Source of the DNA: a bacterium
Lineage (GTDB): Bacteria > Acidobacteriota > Aminicenantia > Aminicenantales > Aminicenantaceae
DNA length: 64,000 nt
NCBI GenBank assembly: GCA_018335295.1
Contig: JAGXKI010000001.1
Coordinates: forward strand, 62,001-126,000
Reading direction: 5' to 3'
Part shown: piece after piece, positions 34,179 through 42,726 of the stretch
Numbering within the stretch: the first letter of the stretch is position 1
Layout of the letters: every line of letters starts with the position of its first letter
Translations under genes and position numbers: made by a program
The notes under the pieces: model-generated
Told to the model about the DNA's origin: nothing
The model's input: the letters and a program-made list of their open reading frames with translations, nothing else
The model's database searches: none

Positions 34179-35981
34179 TTATGGAGTGGGGGCCTCTTTC
34201 TTTTTCAACCTTTTTTTCAATTCATGGGCTGTTCGGGGGCCGATGATTTGAGCCAGTTCTTTTGGAGGGGCCTTTTGGATATTTTTTAAGGTTTTGTACC
34301 GGGAAAGCAGAGCCGCCTTTTTCTTTTTGCCGATTCCTGGAACCTGTTCCAGTGGGGAAGAAAAGCTTTGCTTTTCTCTTCGTTTTCTGTGAAAAGAGAT
34401 GGCAAACCGGTGGGCTTCATCTCTTACCATTTGGACCAGCTTCAGGGCAGGAGAGTGCCGGTCCAGAGATATCCCGTTTTTTACAAAAGGAGTATAGATC
34501 AGTTCTTCTTTTTTGGCTATAGAAATGACAGGGAGATTTGTCCATTGAAGGTCCTCCAGAGCTTTTGAAGCAGCGCTGAGTTGGGGTTTTCCTCCATCTA
34601 CAAGGATTAATTGAGGAAAGGTTTGATTTTCTCGGAGAAGCCTCTGGTATCTCCGGTGAATCACTTCGTATATGCTGGCAGCATCGTCAGCCCCTTGAAC
34701 GGTTTTGATTTTATACTTTCTGTATTGGTCTTTATCCGGGGCTCCCTCTTCAAATACGACTAAAGAAGCCACTGATTCCTGGCCCCCAATGTTAGAGATA
34801 TCGAAACCTTCGATACGCTGGGGAAGGGATTCCAAACCCAAAATATTTTTCAATTCAGAAAGAGGATTTAAATCCCCGGACTTTTGGGTTAGAACAGCTT
34901 TGGCGTTGCTCTGGGCCAGGTTCACCAGCCTTTTGTTTTTGCCTCTTTGAGGACTACGGATATCTACTTTTTTCCCCCTTTTTTTTGAAAAATTTTGAAT
35001 CAATTGAAAGTTTTTCTCTGGGGTGAAAGGAAGAAGAATTTTTTCCGGGATTTGATGACTTTGGTAGTACTGCTCCAGCTGAGATGAAAGAATTTTTTGG
35101 GTTGACATTCCTTTGGTTTCGGGGACTAGGATGCTCCGGGATTCTCTAACTTTTCCTTTTCTCATAATAAACACATAAAGAGCCGCTCTTCCGTTCTCCT
35201 TAAAAAAACCAAAGATATCTTTATTTTCCTGCTGTGTGGAAGTGAGTTTGGGCTTTTCCTTAATCTCTTCAATGGTGTGAATCAAGTCTCTCCAGTGGGC
35301 TGCCTGTTCATAATCTTGATGGTCTGCAGCTTCTTTCATTTTATTCCGGAGAACCTTCAACAATTTTTGGGATTTTCCTTCCAGAAACAATAAGGCGTTC
35401 TCCACTCTTTCTTTGTATTCAGATTTGGAAATATAATTCACACAGGGAGCTGAACAGAGATTCAATTCATATTCCAGACAAGGCCTTTTTCTTTTTCCCG
35501 GGATTTCTTCTTTGCAGTTTCTGATTCCAAAATAGCGGTTGAGGAGATGGATGGTTTTTTTTGCTTGATTGGGGGGATTGAAAGGACCAAAGTATCTGGA
35601 ATGATCAGGTTTAACTCTCCGGGTGAGGGAGACGGAGGGATATTCTTCTTGTAAATTTATTTTCAAATAAGGAAAACTCTTATCATCTTTTAACCTTAAA
35701 TTGAATTTGGGTTGATACTGTTGGACAAAATTATTTTCCAGAAAGGCGGCCTCTTTTTCCGAGTCGGTGAGGATAAAATCGATATCTGAGGTTTCGGAAA
35801 GTATGTTATGGACTTTTGAATCAGCGGAGGAGAGGAAATAAGAGGTGACCCGGTCCTTAAGAGACCTGGCTTTGCCGATATAAACAACTTTTCCCTTCTT
35901 GTTTTTAAAAAAATAGATGCCTGGTTTTTTGGGAAATTGTTCTACTTTAGATTTCAGAGAGTTCCTGGATTCAGTCGACAA
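34179..35981 (-). CDS. uvrC: Excinuclease ABC subunit C
   Basis: This 600-residue nuclease has a GIY-YIG domain (KKPGIYFFKNKKGKVVYIGKA, residues 18-38). A Cys-rich region follows at about 165-180 (RPCLEYELNLCSAPC), then a UVR coil (NKMKEAADHQDYEQAAHWRD, about 212). The RNase H-like endonuclease has GFDISNIGG, LILVDGGKPQL and DEAHRFAISFHR, and a helix-hairpin-helix LEQVPGIGKKKKAALL lies near the end. It makes both incisions in nucleotide-excision repair after loading by UvrB. It overlaps the uvrB 3' end by 11 bp. Confidence 0.97.
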   Translation of the reverse strand: MSTESRNSLKSKVEQFPKKPGIYFFKNKKGKVVYIGKARSLKDRVTSYFLSSADSKVHNILSETSDIDFILTDSEKEAAFLENNFVQQYQPKFNLRLKDDKSFPYLKINLQEEYPSVSLTRRVKPDHSRYFGPFNPPNQAKKTIHLLNRYFGIRNCKEEIPGKRKRPCLEYELNLCSAPCVNYISKSEYKERVENALLFLEGKSQKLLKVLRNKMKEAADHQDYEQAAHWRDLIHTIEEIKEKPKLTSTQQENKDIFGFFKENGRAALYVFIMRKGKVRESRSILVPETKGMSTQKILSSQLEQYYQSHQIPEKILLPFTPEKNFQLIQNFSKKRGKKVDIRSPQRGKNKRLVNLAQSNAKAVLTQKSGDLNPLSELKNILGLESLPQRIEGFDISNIGGQESVASLVVFEEGAPDKDQYRKYKIKTVQGADDAASIYEVIHRRYQRLLRENQTFPQLILVDGGKPQLSAASKALEDLQWTNLPVISIAKKEELIYTPFVKNGISLDRHSPALKLVQMVRDEAHRFAISFHRKRREKQSFSSPLEQVPGIGKKKKAALLSRYKTLKNIQKAPPKELAQIIGPRTAHELKKRLKKKEAPTP

Positions 35982-37971
35982 TTTCTAATTCCTTTTTCTT
36001 CAAGTTCTTAAGTTCATCTCTCAATTGGGCAGCCTTTTCAAATTCCAGGTTTTGTGCGGCTTTTTTCATCATTTTTTCCAGTTTTTTCATCTTTTCCTTT
36101 CTTTTTTGAGGAGTAAGGTAGACTTCTTTATCTTCGTAGACTCTGGAGAAATCGACGTGGTCTCTTTCGGGAACACTGGATAGCACTTCGTCAATACGTT
36201 TTTGAATGGATTGAGGAGTGATGTTGTTTTTTTGGTTATATTGTTTTTGGATTTTTCTTCGTCGGTTGGTTTCATCGATGGCCTTTCTCATGGATTCGGT
36301 AAGGGTGTCCCCATAGAGAATGGCCTGAGCGTAAACATTTCTGGCGGCCCGCCCAAAGGTCTGGATGAGAGAAGTGGAAGAGCGAAGAAATCCTTCTTTA
36401 TCTGCATCCAGAATAGCGACCAGGGATACTTCGGGAAGGTCCAGTCCTTCTCTTAATAAATTGATCCCCACCAGAGCATCATATTTTCCTTTTCTCAAGT
36501 TTCTCAGTATTTTTACTCGGTCTAACGTGTCGATTTCTGAATGGAGGTATTGAACATTTATTCCCGATTCATGGTAATAACGAGTGAGGTCTTCAGCCAA
36601 GCGTTTGGTGAGAGTGGTCACTAGAGTTCTTTCATTTTTCTGAGACCGTTTTTCGATTTCATTTTTCAAATCATCTACCTGGCCTTTAGTTGAGCGAACC
36701 TCGAGTTGGGGATCGATCAGTCCAGTAGGCCGGATGATTTGTTCCACAGCATGATGATTTGTTTTATCCAGCTCGTAGGGTCCCGGAGTAGCAGAGACAT
36801 ACAGAGTCTGGCTCAATTTTTTTTCAAACTCTTTGAAGTTTAAAGGACGGTTATCCAGAGCCGAAGGAAGCCGGAATCCGTGTTCCACCAGGGTCTCCTT
36901 TCGGGCCCGGTCTCCGTAATACATGCCCCCGATCTGAGGAATAGTCATATGGGATTCGTCAATAATGATGAGAAAATTGGAGGGAAAATAATCCAGAAGA
37001 GTGTAAGGAGGTTCTCCAGGGTTTCTCAGGCTGAGATAGCGGGAATAGTTCTCGATTCCAGGGCACCATCCCAGTTCCCGGAGCATCTCCAGGTCATAAA
37101 GAGTCCTTTCTTCGATTCGATTGGCTTCGATAATTTTTCCCTGGTCCTTGAAATAAGCGATCTGGTTTTCCAGTTCTTTTTCGATGCTTCGGATAGCATA
37201 ATCCATCACGTCACTGGGGGTGGAGAAGAAGGTTCGGGGATAAAGCACCACTTTATCGAAGGATTCCCTGACCTTTCCCAAAAGGGGATCCAGGGAGAAT
37301 ATATTCTTGATGCGGTTTTCTTCCAGTTCAATCCGGTAAGCATAGTCTTCGTAGGAAGGAAAGATATCCACCAGGTTTCCGCGGAGTCGGAACGAACCTC
37401 TTTTGAAATCTTCTTCTTTTCGTTCGTACTGGATGTACACAAGTTTCTTCACGATTTCTTTTCTGGAAATCTCCTGATTTTTTTTCAAAGGAAAACTCAT
37501 GGAGTAATAAGTTTCAGGGGAGCCTATCCCGTATATACAGGAGACCGAGGCCACAATGATAGCATCTCTCCTCTGGAAAAGGGAATTGGTGGCCTTGAGC
37601 CTCAAACGGTCGATTTCATCATTGATGGTGGCTTCTTTAGCAATATAAGTGTTGGAAGCAGGAATATAGGCTTCAGGCTGGTAGTAATCGTAATAGCTGA
37701 CAAAGTATTCCACCGCGTTTTCAGGAAAAAAAGCCCGGAATTCCTGGTAAAGTTGGGCAGCCAGAGTTTTGTTGTGGGAAATTACCAGCACGGGACGGTT
37801 CAGCTTTTCAATGAGATTGGCCATAGTGAAGGTTTTGCCCGAGCCGGTGACTCCCATCAACACTTGATGTTGATTGTATTGATTGTTCAAGCTGTGAAAA
37901 AGCTCATCGATAGCTTGAGGCTGATCTCCGGTGGGTTGATACTGGGAATGGAGTTTGAATATTTTCATCAA
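35971..37971 (-). CDS. uvrB: Excinuclease ABC subunit B
   Basis: This 666-residue DNA-damage helicase has Walker A GVTGSGKTFT (about 40), the beta-hairpin VSYYDYYQPEAYIPASNTYI (about 93), Walker B IIDESHMTIPQ (about 337), and VGINLLREGLDLPEVSLVAILDADKEGFLR (motif V). Motif VI is QTFGRAARN. The C-terminal UVR domain (KLEKMMKKAAQNLEFEKAAQLRDEL) binds UvrC. It verifies lesions handed over by UvrA. Pairing with uvrC in one transcript, with an 11-bp overlap, is common but not universal. A decayed CsgG-like gene fragment lies directly upstream. Confidence 0.97.
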   Translation of the reverse strand: MMKIFKLHSQYQPTGDQPQAIDELFHSLNNQYNQHQVLMGVTGSGKTFTMANLIEKLNRPVLVISHNKTLAAQLYQEFRAFFPENAVEYFVSYYDYYQPEAYIPASNTYIAKEATINDEIDRLRLKATNSLFQRRDAIIVASVSCIYGIGSPETYYSMSFPLKKNQEISRKEIVKKLVYIQYERKEEDFKRGSFRLRGNLVDIFPSYEDYAYRIELEENRIKNIFSLDPLLGKVRESFDKVVLYPRTFFSTPSDVMDYAIRSIEKELENQIAYFKDQGKIIEANRIEERTLYDLEMLRELGWCPGIENYSRYLSLRNPGEPPYTLLDYFPSNFLIIIDESHMTIPQIGGMYYGDRARKETLVEHGFRLPSALDNRPLNFKEFEKKLSQTLYVSATPGPYELDKTNHHAVEQIIRPTGLIDPQLEVRSTKGQVDDLKNEIEKRSQKNERTLVTTLTKRLAEDLTRYYHESGINVQYLHSEIDTLDRVKILRNLRKGKYDALVGINLLREGLDLPEVSLVAILDADKEGFLRSSTSLIQTFGRAARNVYAQAILYGDTLTESMRKAIDETNRRRKIQKQYNQKNNITPQSIQKRIDEVLSSVPERDHVDFSRVYEDKEVYLTPQKRKEKMKKLEKMMKKAAQNLEFEKAAQLRDELKNLKKKELEIVD

Positions 37972-38004
37972 AGTTTATTATAGCAAAAAATAAAAAAATA
38001 TTAG

Positions 38005-38223
38005 TTGACTTTGACGTCCCAAATTGTAGCTGCCACCAGTGTGGAAGGAAAATCTGCGAGTTTGGGCCTGGAAGGGTCTTCTTATGTCGGGGGAAAACTG
38101 CCCGTTTCTTTGGGAGGTTTTTCCAAAACTCCGGTGGAGAAAGCTCTCCGAGTGTGCATCCAAAAATCTGTGGAGTATATTATGAGCAAGACTCCCGATG
38201 AGTATTACCGACATAAGAAATAA
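38005..38223 (+). pseudogene. C-terminal remnant of a CsgG/HfaB-family protein
   Basis: The frame encodes about 70 residues reading like the end of a CsgG-type secretion or lipoprotein family protein: SQIVAATSVEGKSASLGL, LGGFSKTPVEKALRVCIQKS and SKTPDEYYRHK. A stop codon (38002-38004) sits directly upstream and no N-terminal part exists, since uvrB begins at 37971 on the other strand. The 5' portion has therefore been lost. The surviving frame is uninterrupted, which suggests recent truncation or an assembly or recombination joint. The family call is from memory of the motif. Confidence 0.6.
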
Positions 38224-38229
38224 TCGGAT

Positions 38230-38637
38230 TTACTGAGAAGAAGTCATTTTCACGCTTCCCTTAAATTGAGCCCCTTCCATTATGGAAATTCGGGAAGCGG
38301 AGATATCTCCCACTAATTGACCCTCTTTTTCGATGGTGACCTTTCCTGAAGCATAAAGGTTGCCCTCGACTTTGCCTCGAATGATGATGTTGTGCACATA
38401 AATCTCTGCCTCTACTACGGCGTTGGGTTCTATAATCAGGTTATTTTGTTTTAAATTGATCTTTCCATGGACTCGACCTTCGATGGTAAGATCATCTTCT
38501 CCAGTGATTTCTCCGTCCAGAGAAATAGGGAGACGCAGATAAGAGGAATCTGTATCCTTCAAATTGGATTCTCTGATTTCTCTTTTTCTATTCTTTTCTT
38601 GCAGAATGAGCCTCCTGTTTCTTCTCAGGAAGTGCAT
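38230..38637 (-). CDS. Bactofilin (polymer-forming cytoskeletal protein)
   Basis: This 135-residue protein has a basic, disordered N-terminus (about 35 residues), then the bactofilin beta-helix. It reads ISLDGEITGEDDLTIEGRVHGKI, NLIIEPNAVVEAEIYVHNIIIRGKVEGNL, and VTIEKEGQLVGDISASRISI, with Gly-x-Ile turns spaced every six or so residues. Bactofilins polymerise without nucleotide on the cytoplasmic side of the membrane and scaffold cell-shape or wall enzymes. The usual M23 peptidase neighbour is absent here. It is divergent from the dehalogenase operon. Confidence 0.92.
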   Translation of the reverse strand: MHFLRRNRRLILQEKNRKREIRESNLKDTDSSYLRLPISLDGEITGEDDLTIEGRVHGKINLKQNNLIIEPNAVVEAEIYVHNIIIRGKVEGNLYASGKVTIEKEGQLVGDISASRISIMEGAQFKGSVKMTSSQ

Positions 38638-38662
38638 CGATTATAATTTTGTCGTCTGGACA

Positions 38663-38712
38663 TGTCAATAATTGCAGGAGATTTGACATTGAATTTGAGG
38701 CTGTGGTATAGG
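38663..38712 (+). promoter_or_regulatory. Promoter and possible operator of the rdhAB operon
   Basis: TTGACA (38683-38688), an 18-bp spacer and TATAGG (38707-38712), preceded by TG (extended -10, TGG-TATAGG), form a good promoter. TGTCAA (38663-38668) and TTGACA form a 6-bp inverted repeat with 14 bp between, covering the -35, so a regulator could bind there. Confidence 0.6.
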
Positions 38713-38750
38713 CTATGAGTCTTGATTTTCAGATGAATAAGGAGATATGG

Positions 38751-40097
38751 ATGGATCGAAGAGATTTTTTCAAATTCGGTTTAGGAGGAGCCGGTCTGAC
38801 TATCGGAGAAAGCCTAACCGGGTCATCGGATTCTGACTCTTCTCTTTCAGGAAATCATGAGTTTGATCATCCCTGGTGGGTGAATCGTTTGGAGGAGCCC
38901 AAACTGCCTGTCGATGACCGGGTCTATTCCCGTTTCAATTCACGGAAAAATGTTTTTGGTTCCATGGTCAAATACTATGGGATGAAAAATTTGAAAGAAT
39001 TGAGGGAAAGGTCTCAAAAAAAGACCCAAAGATATTACAGAGAAAATCGCCCCGGTTACAGACTGCAGGATCGAGCGTTGGCCGACGCCGGTTGGGTGAT
39101 TTCTCGGTTGGGAGGACTCAACCGGGGAACTCGGTCCTGGACCCGGAATTTTGTCCGGACCCCCCAACAGAGAGGAGTGGAAGAGTATAAAGGTTCCCTT
39201 GGAGAAGCGGCTCATATGATCAAGGCAGCCGCCCGTTATTTTGGGGCCGCTACGGTGGGAATCACTCGATTGGACCGCCGACACATCAATGCTAAAGAGA
39301 GAGGAAAAAGGATTGTTTTTGAAGGTGTGGAAGAACCCTACGGAAATAAAGAAAAATTGGTGATCCCTGATAAGTGTAAATACGCCGTTTCTATGTCTGT
39401 GCAGATGTCTCTGGATAACATCGCTTGTTCTCCCACCGCCCTCAGCAGTGCAGGCTCTTCTATGGGATACAGCCGATGTGAGTTTTTGGTCGCCGGTTTG
39501 ACAGAGTTCATCCGAGGACTGGGTTATGTAGCGATTCCCAGTGTGAACGATTTAGGTTCGAGTGTGGCCCCGGCTGTGGATGCGGGGTTAGGGGAGCTTG
39601 GGAGAACCAACCGGTTGATCACTCCTGAATTTGGACCTATGGTCCGATTGTGCAAGGTCCTCACGGACCTCCCTCTGGCTGTAGATAAACCCATTGATTT
39701 TGGTTTGCTCGAATTCTGCAAGGTCTGTAAGCGCTGTGCGGAAGCCTGTCCCTGCAACTGCCTTTCCTTTGAAGATGAGCCCAGTTTTGAAGTGAAAGGT
39801 CCCTGGAACAACCCTGGTCACAAGGCCTGGTTTGAGGATTCTCCCCAATGTTTGGCTTACTGGCAGGAATCCACCTCCGGATGCAGTAACTGTCTTCGGG
39901 TTTGCCCGTGGACCAAAAAAGACAAAACAGTCATTCATCAAATCATCAAAGGGGCCAGCGCCAAAATACCGGCTTTGGATGCCTTCTTCACTTCCATGGA
40001 TGAGAGTTTCGGTTACGGAAGACAGAGAAGTGCCCGCAAATGGTGGGATTTGAATCTGCCAGAATACGGAGTTGATACCACTCAAGGAAAGGGGTAA
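38751..40097 (+). CDS. rdhA: Reductive dehalogenase catalytic subunit (RdhA-type corrinoid Fe-S enzyme)
   Basis: The protein is 448 residues from ATG 38751, with AAGGAG six bases upstream. An earlier ATG at 38715 lies at or before the predicted transcription start. A Tat signal (RRDFFK, residues 3-8) opens the protein. Tyr240 (MGYS), Asn266 (SVND) and Arg299 (GPMVR) are spaced 26 and 33 residues apart, the same spacing as Tyr246, Asn272 and Arg305 in PceA. AGLGELGR and TPEFGPMVRLCKVLTDLPL are family hallmarks. Two cubanes are predicted: Cys323/326/329/333 and Cys367/378/381/385. Exported RdhAs reduce organohalides at the outer face of the inner membrane. A membrane anchor gene follows after 3 bp. 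Confidence 0.9.
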   Translation: MDRRDFFKFGLGGAGLTIGESLTGSSDSDSSLSGNHEFDHPWWVNRLEEPKLPVDDRVYSRFNSRKNVFGSMVKYYGMKNLKELRERSQKKTQRYYRENRPGYRLQDRALADAGWVISRLGGLNRGTRSWTRNFVRTPQQRGVEEYKGSLGEAAHMIKAAARYFGAATVGITRLDRRHINAKERGKRIVFEGVEEPYGNKEKLVIPDKCKYAVSMSVQMSLDNIACSPTALSSAGSSMGYSRCEFLVAGLTEFIRGLGYVAIPSVNDLGSSVAPAVDAGLGELGRTNRLITPEFGPMVRLCKVLTDLPLAVDKPIDFGLLEFCKVCKRCAEACPCNCLSFEDEPSFEVKGPWNNPGHKAWFEDSPQCLAYWQESTSGCSNCLRVCPWTKKDKTVIHQIIKGASAKIPALDAFFTSMDESFGYGRQRSARKWWDLNLPEYGVDTTQGKG

Positions 40098-40100
40098 ATC

Positions 40101-40340
40101 ATGAAAAGAAATGAGGGATACTGTTATCTTAAGATAAGGAAATGTCCCTTTTATATATGGATTATTCGGGGGCTGGGGATTGTGTGGCTTGTTTTTTGGG
40201 CTGAGGTAGCTGTTGGATCCCGTATGGAATTAGAACCTCGGGCTTTTGGGATTTCAATCGGCGTTTTTACAGTCAGTTTGATTCTGGGCCTTTTTCTATG
40301 GATAAGAGGGAATTTGAAGAGGAAAAAGAAATCTCTATGA
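40101..40340 (+). CDS. RdhB-like membrane anchor of the dehalogenase
   Basis: This 79-residue protein has two hydrophobic helices (about 16-38 and 49-69) and basic ends. AAGGGG precedes the ATG, three bases after rdhA. Known RdhB anchors are about 75-100 residues with two or three helices, little conserved in sequence, and are encoded next to rdhA. Position and topology, not sequence, support the call. It would hold RdhA on the periplasmic face and perhaps link it to the quinone pool. Confidence 0.7.
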   Translation: MKRNEGYCYLKIRKCPFYIWIIRGLGIVWLVFWAEVAVGSRMELEPRAFGISIGVFTVSLILGLFLWIRGNLKRKKKSL

Positions 40341-40362
40341 GAAAAAACAGGGGAATTGAATA

Positions 40363-40899
40363 ATGGATGATTTCAGTCAAATGTATTCAGAAATTCATCC
40401 GGAGACTTTTATCGCTCCGGGAGCCTGGGTGATTGGAAGGGTCATTCTCAGAAAAGGGGCCAGCGTCTGGTACAACAGTGTATTGAGGGGAGATATAGAG
40501 GAAATTATTATTGGTGCGGATTCCAATATTCAGGATAACTGTGTGGTTCATGTGGAAAGTGACCAAAAGACTCGAGTGGGAGACAGGGTCACCGTAGGAC
40601 ATCATGTGGTTCTCCACGCTTGTACGGTGGAGTATAACTGTTTGATCGGGATGGGCTCTGTTCTTCTTGATGGATGCCATATTAGTGAAAATTCTGTGGT
40701 GGCCGCAGGTTCTGTCATCCCTCCTGGGAAAAAATATCCTCCTCGTTCTTTGATCTTGGGTTCGCCAGCCCGAGTGAAAAGGGAACTGAAATCTCAAGAA
40801 CTGGAAGAGGTGACCGAGAGCGCTCAAAGATACAAGAAATACTGGGAGGCCTACTTGAAAAAGGGGATACCTATCTATAGAGGGAAAAAGCAATCCTAA
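40363..40899 (+). CDS. Gamma-carbonic anhydrase-like hexapeptide-repeat protein
   Basis: This 178-residue left-handed beta-helix protein is of the YrdA/CaiE/gamma-CA group. Hexapeptide turns run through residues 18-135. Metal-ligand histidines are visible in CVVHVES and VGHHVVLHACTV (about 62-90). Gamma-carbonic anhydrases are homotrimers with Zn or Fe between subunits. Many members have no proven anhydrase activity. It is 22 bp after the RdhB-like gene and is probably part of the same operon, though a functional tie to dehalogenation is not established. Confidence 0.88.
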   Translation: MDDFSQMYSEIHPETFIAPGAWVIGRVILRKGASVWYNSVLRGDIEEIIIGADSNIQDNCVVHVESDQKTRVGDRVTVGHHVVLHACTVEYNCLIGMGSVLLDGCHISENSVVAAGSVIPPGKKYPPRSLILGSPARVKRELKSQELEEVTESAQRYKKYWEAYLKKGIPIYRGKKQS

Positions 40900-40916
40900 A
40901 AAGGAAACCGGATTTT

Positions 40917-41645
40917 ATGAATAAGAAAAGGAAAGAATTCAAAAGACAAAATCTTTCCCAGTCCCTTAATTCCAGTCCCTGGGCTGTGCTGGGAGAACTG
41001 GTAGGAGTTCTTTTTCTGATTGGCCTGATTTTTGCAGCCGCTTATCTAACCGGGAGTGCTTTTCTGGCTCTTTTAACTGTGGTGGGAGCTTGGCTGGCTG
41101 TGTGGTTGACTCTGTGGTTGAGAGGAAGGGGGTGGGAAGAATTTGGCTTCCAAATCCCAAAGAGTTGGGGACAAATTCTACTGGTGGCGGTGGGAGGAAC
41201 TCTTCTCATCCATATGCTGATGAGTTTTATTTTGAAGCCATTTATCACTCAACTCACAGGTGAATCTGTGGATATCAGCCGGTTTGATCCTGTAAGAGGG
41301 AATTTGGTTTATCTTTTAATGGGTCTATCTGTTGTATGGACATTGGCGGCTTTTGGGGAAGAGATGGTTTTTCGAGGTTATTTACTGAACAGAATCGCTG
41401 ATTTATTCAAGAATAGATATACCGGCTGGGCAGTGGGATTGATTGTAAGTTCTATAGTTTTTGGTTTGGGTCATCTGTATCAGGGAATTTCAGGAGCCAT
41501 CTTGGCCGGGTTTTTCGGTATGGTTTTTGCTCTGGTCTATTTAGTCAGCGGCCGGAACTTATGGGTTCCTATTTTACTGCACGGTTTTTATGATACCTCG
41601 GCCTTCCTTATCCTGTATTTCAGTTTGGATAAAACTGTGTTATAA
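40917..41645 (+). CDS. CPBP family intramembrane glutamic protease
   Basis: This 242-residue protein has about seven membrane segments. CPBP (Abi/CAAX-protease) motifs are FGEEMVFRGYLLNRI (paired Glu, about 142), VFGLGHLYQGISG (His, about 178) and WVPILLHGFYDTS (His, about 220). These proteins cleave or bind prenylated or bacteriocin-type substrates in the membrane. Substrates here are unknown. It is the last gene of the rdhAB-started group, 17 bp after the gamma-carbonic anhydrase gene. Confidence 0.9.
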   Translation: MNKKRKEFKRQNLSQSLNSSPWAVLGELVGVLFLIGLIFAAAYLTGSAFLALLTVVGAWLAVWLTLWLRGRGWEEFGFQIPKSWGQILLVAVGGTLLIHMLMSFILKPFITQLTGESVDISRFDPVRGNLVYLLMGLSVVWTLAAFGEEMVFRGYLLNRIADLFKNRYTGWAVGLIVSSIVFGLGHLYQGISGAILAGFFGMVFALVYLVSGRNLWVPILLHGFYDTSAFLILYFSLDKTVL

Positions 41646-41665
41646 AATCTTTACTGTAAAAAATG

Positions 41666-41890
41666 TCACTCATTTTTCAGCGGAGTATCTGGCATATCCG
41701 TTTTTACGTCAAATTCGCTTAACCGCTGGATGAGTTTTTTATCCCGGAGATATCTTTTGATTTCAATAGATTTCTTTTTGCTGAATACACCCAGCCTCTT
41801 TCTGTATCCTTGATCATCGTAAAAGTATAAGGCTTTTTTCCATTTAGCTCTTTTGAGAGCTTCTTGTATTTGAGTTTGAGCTGCGGGCAT
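41666..41890 (-). CDS. Small basic protein, hypothetical
   Basis: This 74-residue frame starts at an ATG preceded by AGGA about five bases upstream. It is basic and looks like a small alpha/beta fold: WKKALYFYDDQGYRKRLGVF, then KSIEIKRYLRDKKLI. I recognise no family. A competing frame on the same strand (41719-41949) has no such ribosome-binding site. It is convergent with the CPBP protease gene. Confidence 0.45.
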   Translation of the reverse strand: MPAAQTQIQEALKRAKWKKALYFYDDQGYRKRLGVFSKKKSIEIKRYLRDKKLIQRLSEFDVKTDMPDTPLKNE

Positions 41891-42051
41891 TTTTTCCTAT
41901 ATTCATTTTTATGCAAAAAATATGCCATATTATTGACCAAAAAGGGCAATCCACCACTACTCCAGACCCTGAAAAAAATAGAAGATTTCGTGATATCGGA
42001 ATATCTCTTATTTATAAAGAAAATAGAGGGATGAAGGAAACCACTGTTGAC

Positions 42052-42633
42052 TCAATCATATTTGAGTCGGGTTTCTTTGTCGCAGAGAGTGGGTTGTAAG
42101 AATTCTTTCCATTCAGGTTTATCCCAAGTGTGTAGTTTTTGATGAGTGAGATAGTATTTTTGTGGAATAGGGTGGGTTCCCACAACCACTTCCAGACCGT
42201 ATTTTTCCGGTATGAATCGGCTGAAATATTCAATAGAGGGACAGGGAGGGTATCCCACCACAAAGCCTGTGGCCAGATGGATGATATCGGCTCCATTTTT
42301 TTTCATTTCGTCGGGAGCGTACTCGATATTCCCTCCGGGGCAGCCTCCACAGGTGGTGAATCCGACCAATTCCACATTTTGGTTTTTGTACCGGGAAAAA
42401 GCTCCTTCTCTCCTTCTTAAGGAGCGCAGACATTTTCCTCCGGCACAGGTATGCCACCGGTCACAGATGATAATCCCCAGTTTTATGAGTTTTTTGTTGG
42501 AAAGATGAGGATTTGAAGCTTCACTGTTGGGTTTGGCTTCTCCCTCTTTCTTTCCAAGAAGGGAGAAGGTGCCGGCAAAAGTGGAGGCGACCAGGATGTT
42601 TTGGCAGAATTTTCTCCGGGATAAATGGTTCAT
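42052..42633 (-). CDS. Tat-exported CGGC domain protein
   Basis: This 193-residue protein has an N-terminal Tat-like signal (LSRRKFCQN, then a hydrophobic stretch) and a CGGC domain. Its landmarks are CDRWHTCAGGKCLRSL (about 60-75), VELVGFTTCGGCPGGN (about 88-103) and a later YPPCPS. CGGC proteins are small and cysteine-rich and are presumed to bind metal; most lack a signal. Export of this one suggests a periplasmic metal or redox role. It lies alone, with a REP-like palindrome 94 bp upstream of its start. Confidence 0.8.
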   Translation of the reverse strand: MNHLSRRKFCQNILVASTFAGTFSLLGKKEGEAKPNSEASNPHLSNKKLIKLGIIICDRWHTCAGGKCLRSLRRREGAFSRYKNQNVELVGFTTCGGCPGGNIEYAPDEMKKNGADIIHLATGFVVGYPPCPSIEYFSRFIPEKYGLEVVVGTHPIPQKYYLTHQKLHTWDKPEWKEFLQPTLCDKETRLKYD

Positions 42634-42726
42634 CTGATACCTCCTATAATGGGATCAAATTTATTGAAGAAAAGAACGTAGCAGATAATCCCCCCTTTGT
42701 TAAGAAAAAAAAGAAAAAATGAGAAA

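Noticed and set aside
36880..37983. Long 367-codon open frame antisense to uvrB
   Set aside because: Its reading mirrors the conserved uvrB frame; it has no recognisable motif or ribosome-binding site. The same applies to other antisense frames over rarA, secA, guaB and the RND genes.
38715..38750. Longer start for rdhA at 38715
   Set aside because: The predicted transcription start is near 38719 and AAGGAG is placed for the ATG at 38751, which also puts the Tat motif at the N-terminus.
41719..41949. 76-codon minus-strand frame overlapping the 41666-41890 gene
   Set aside because: No ribosome-binding site, basic low-information composition; the other frame has a better start.
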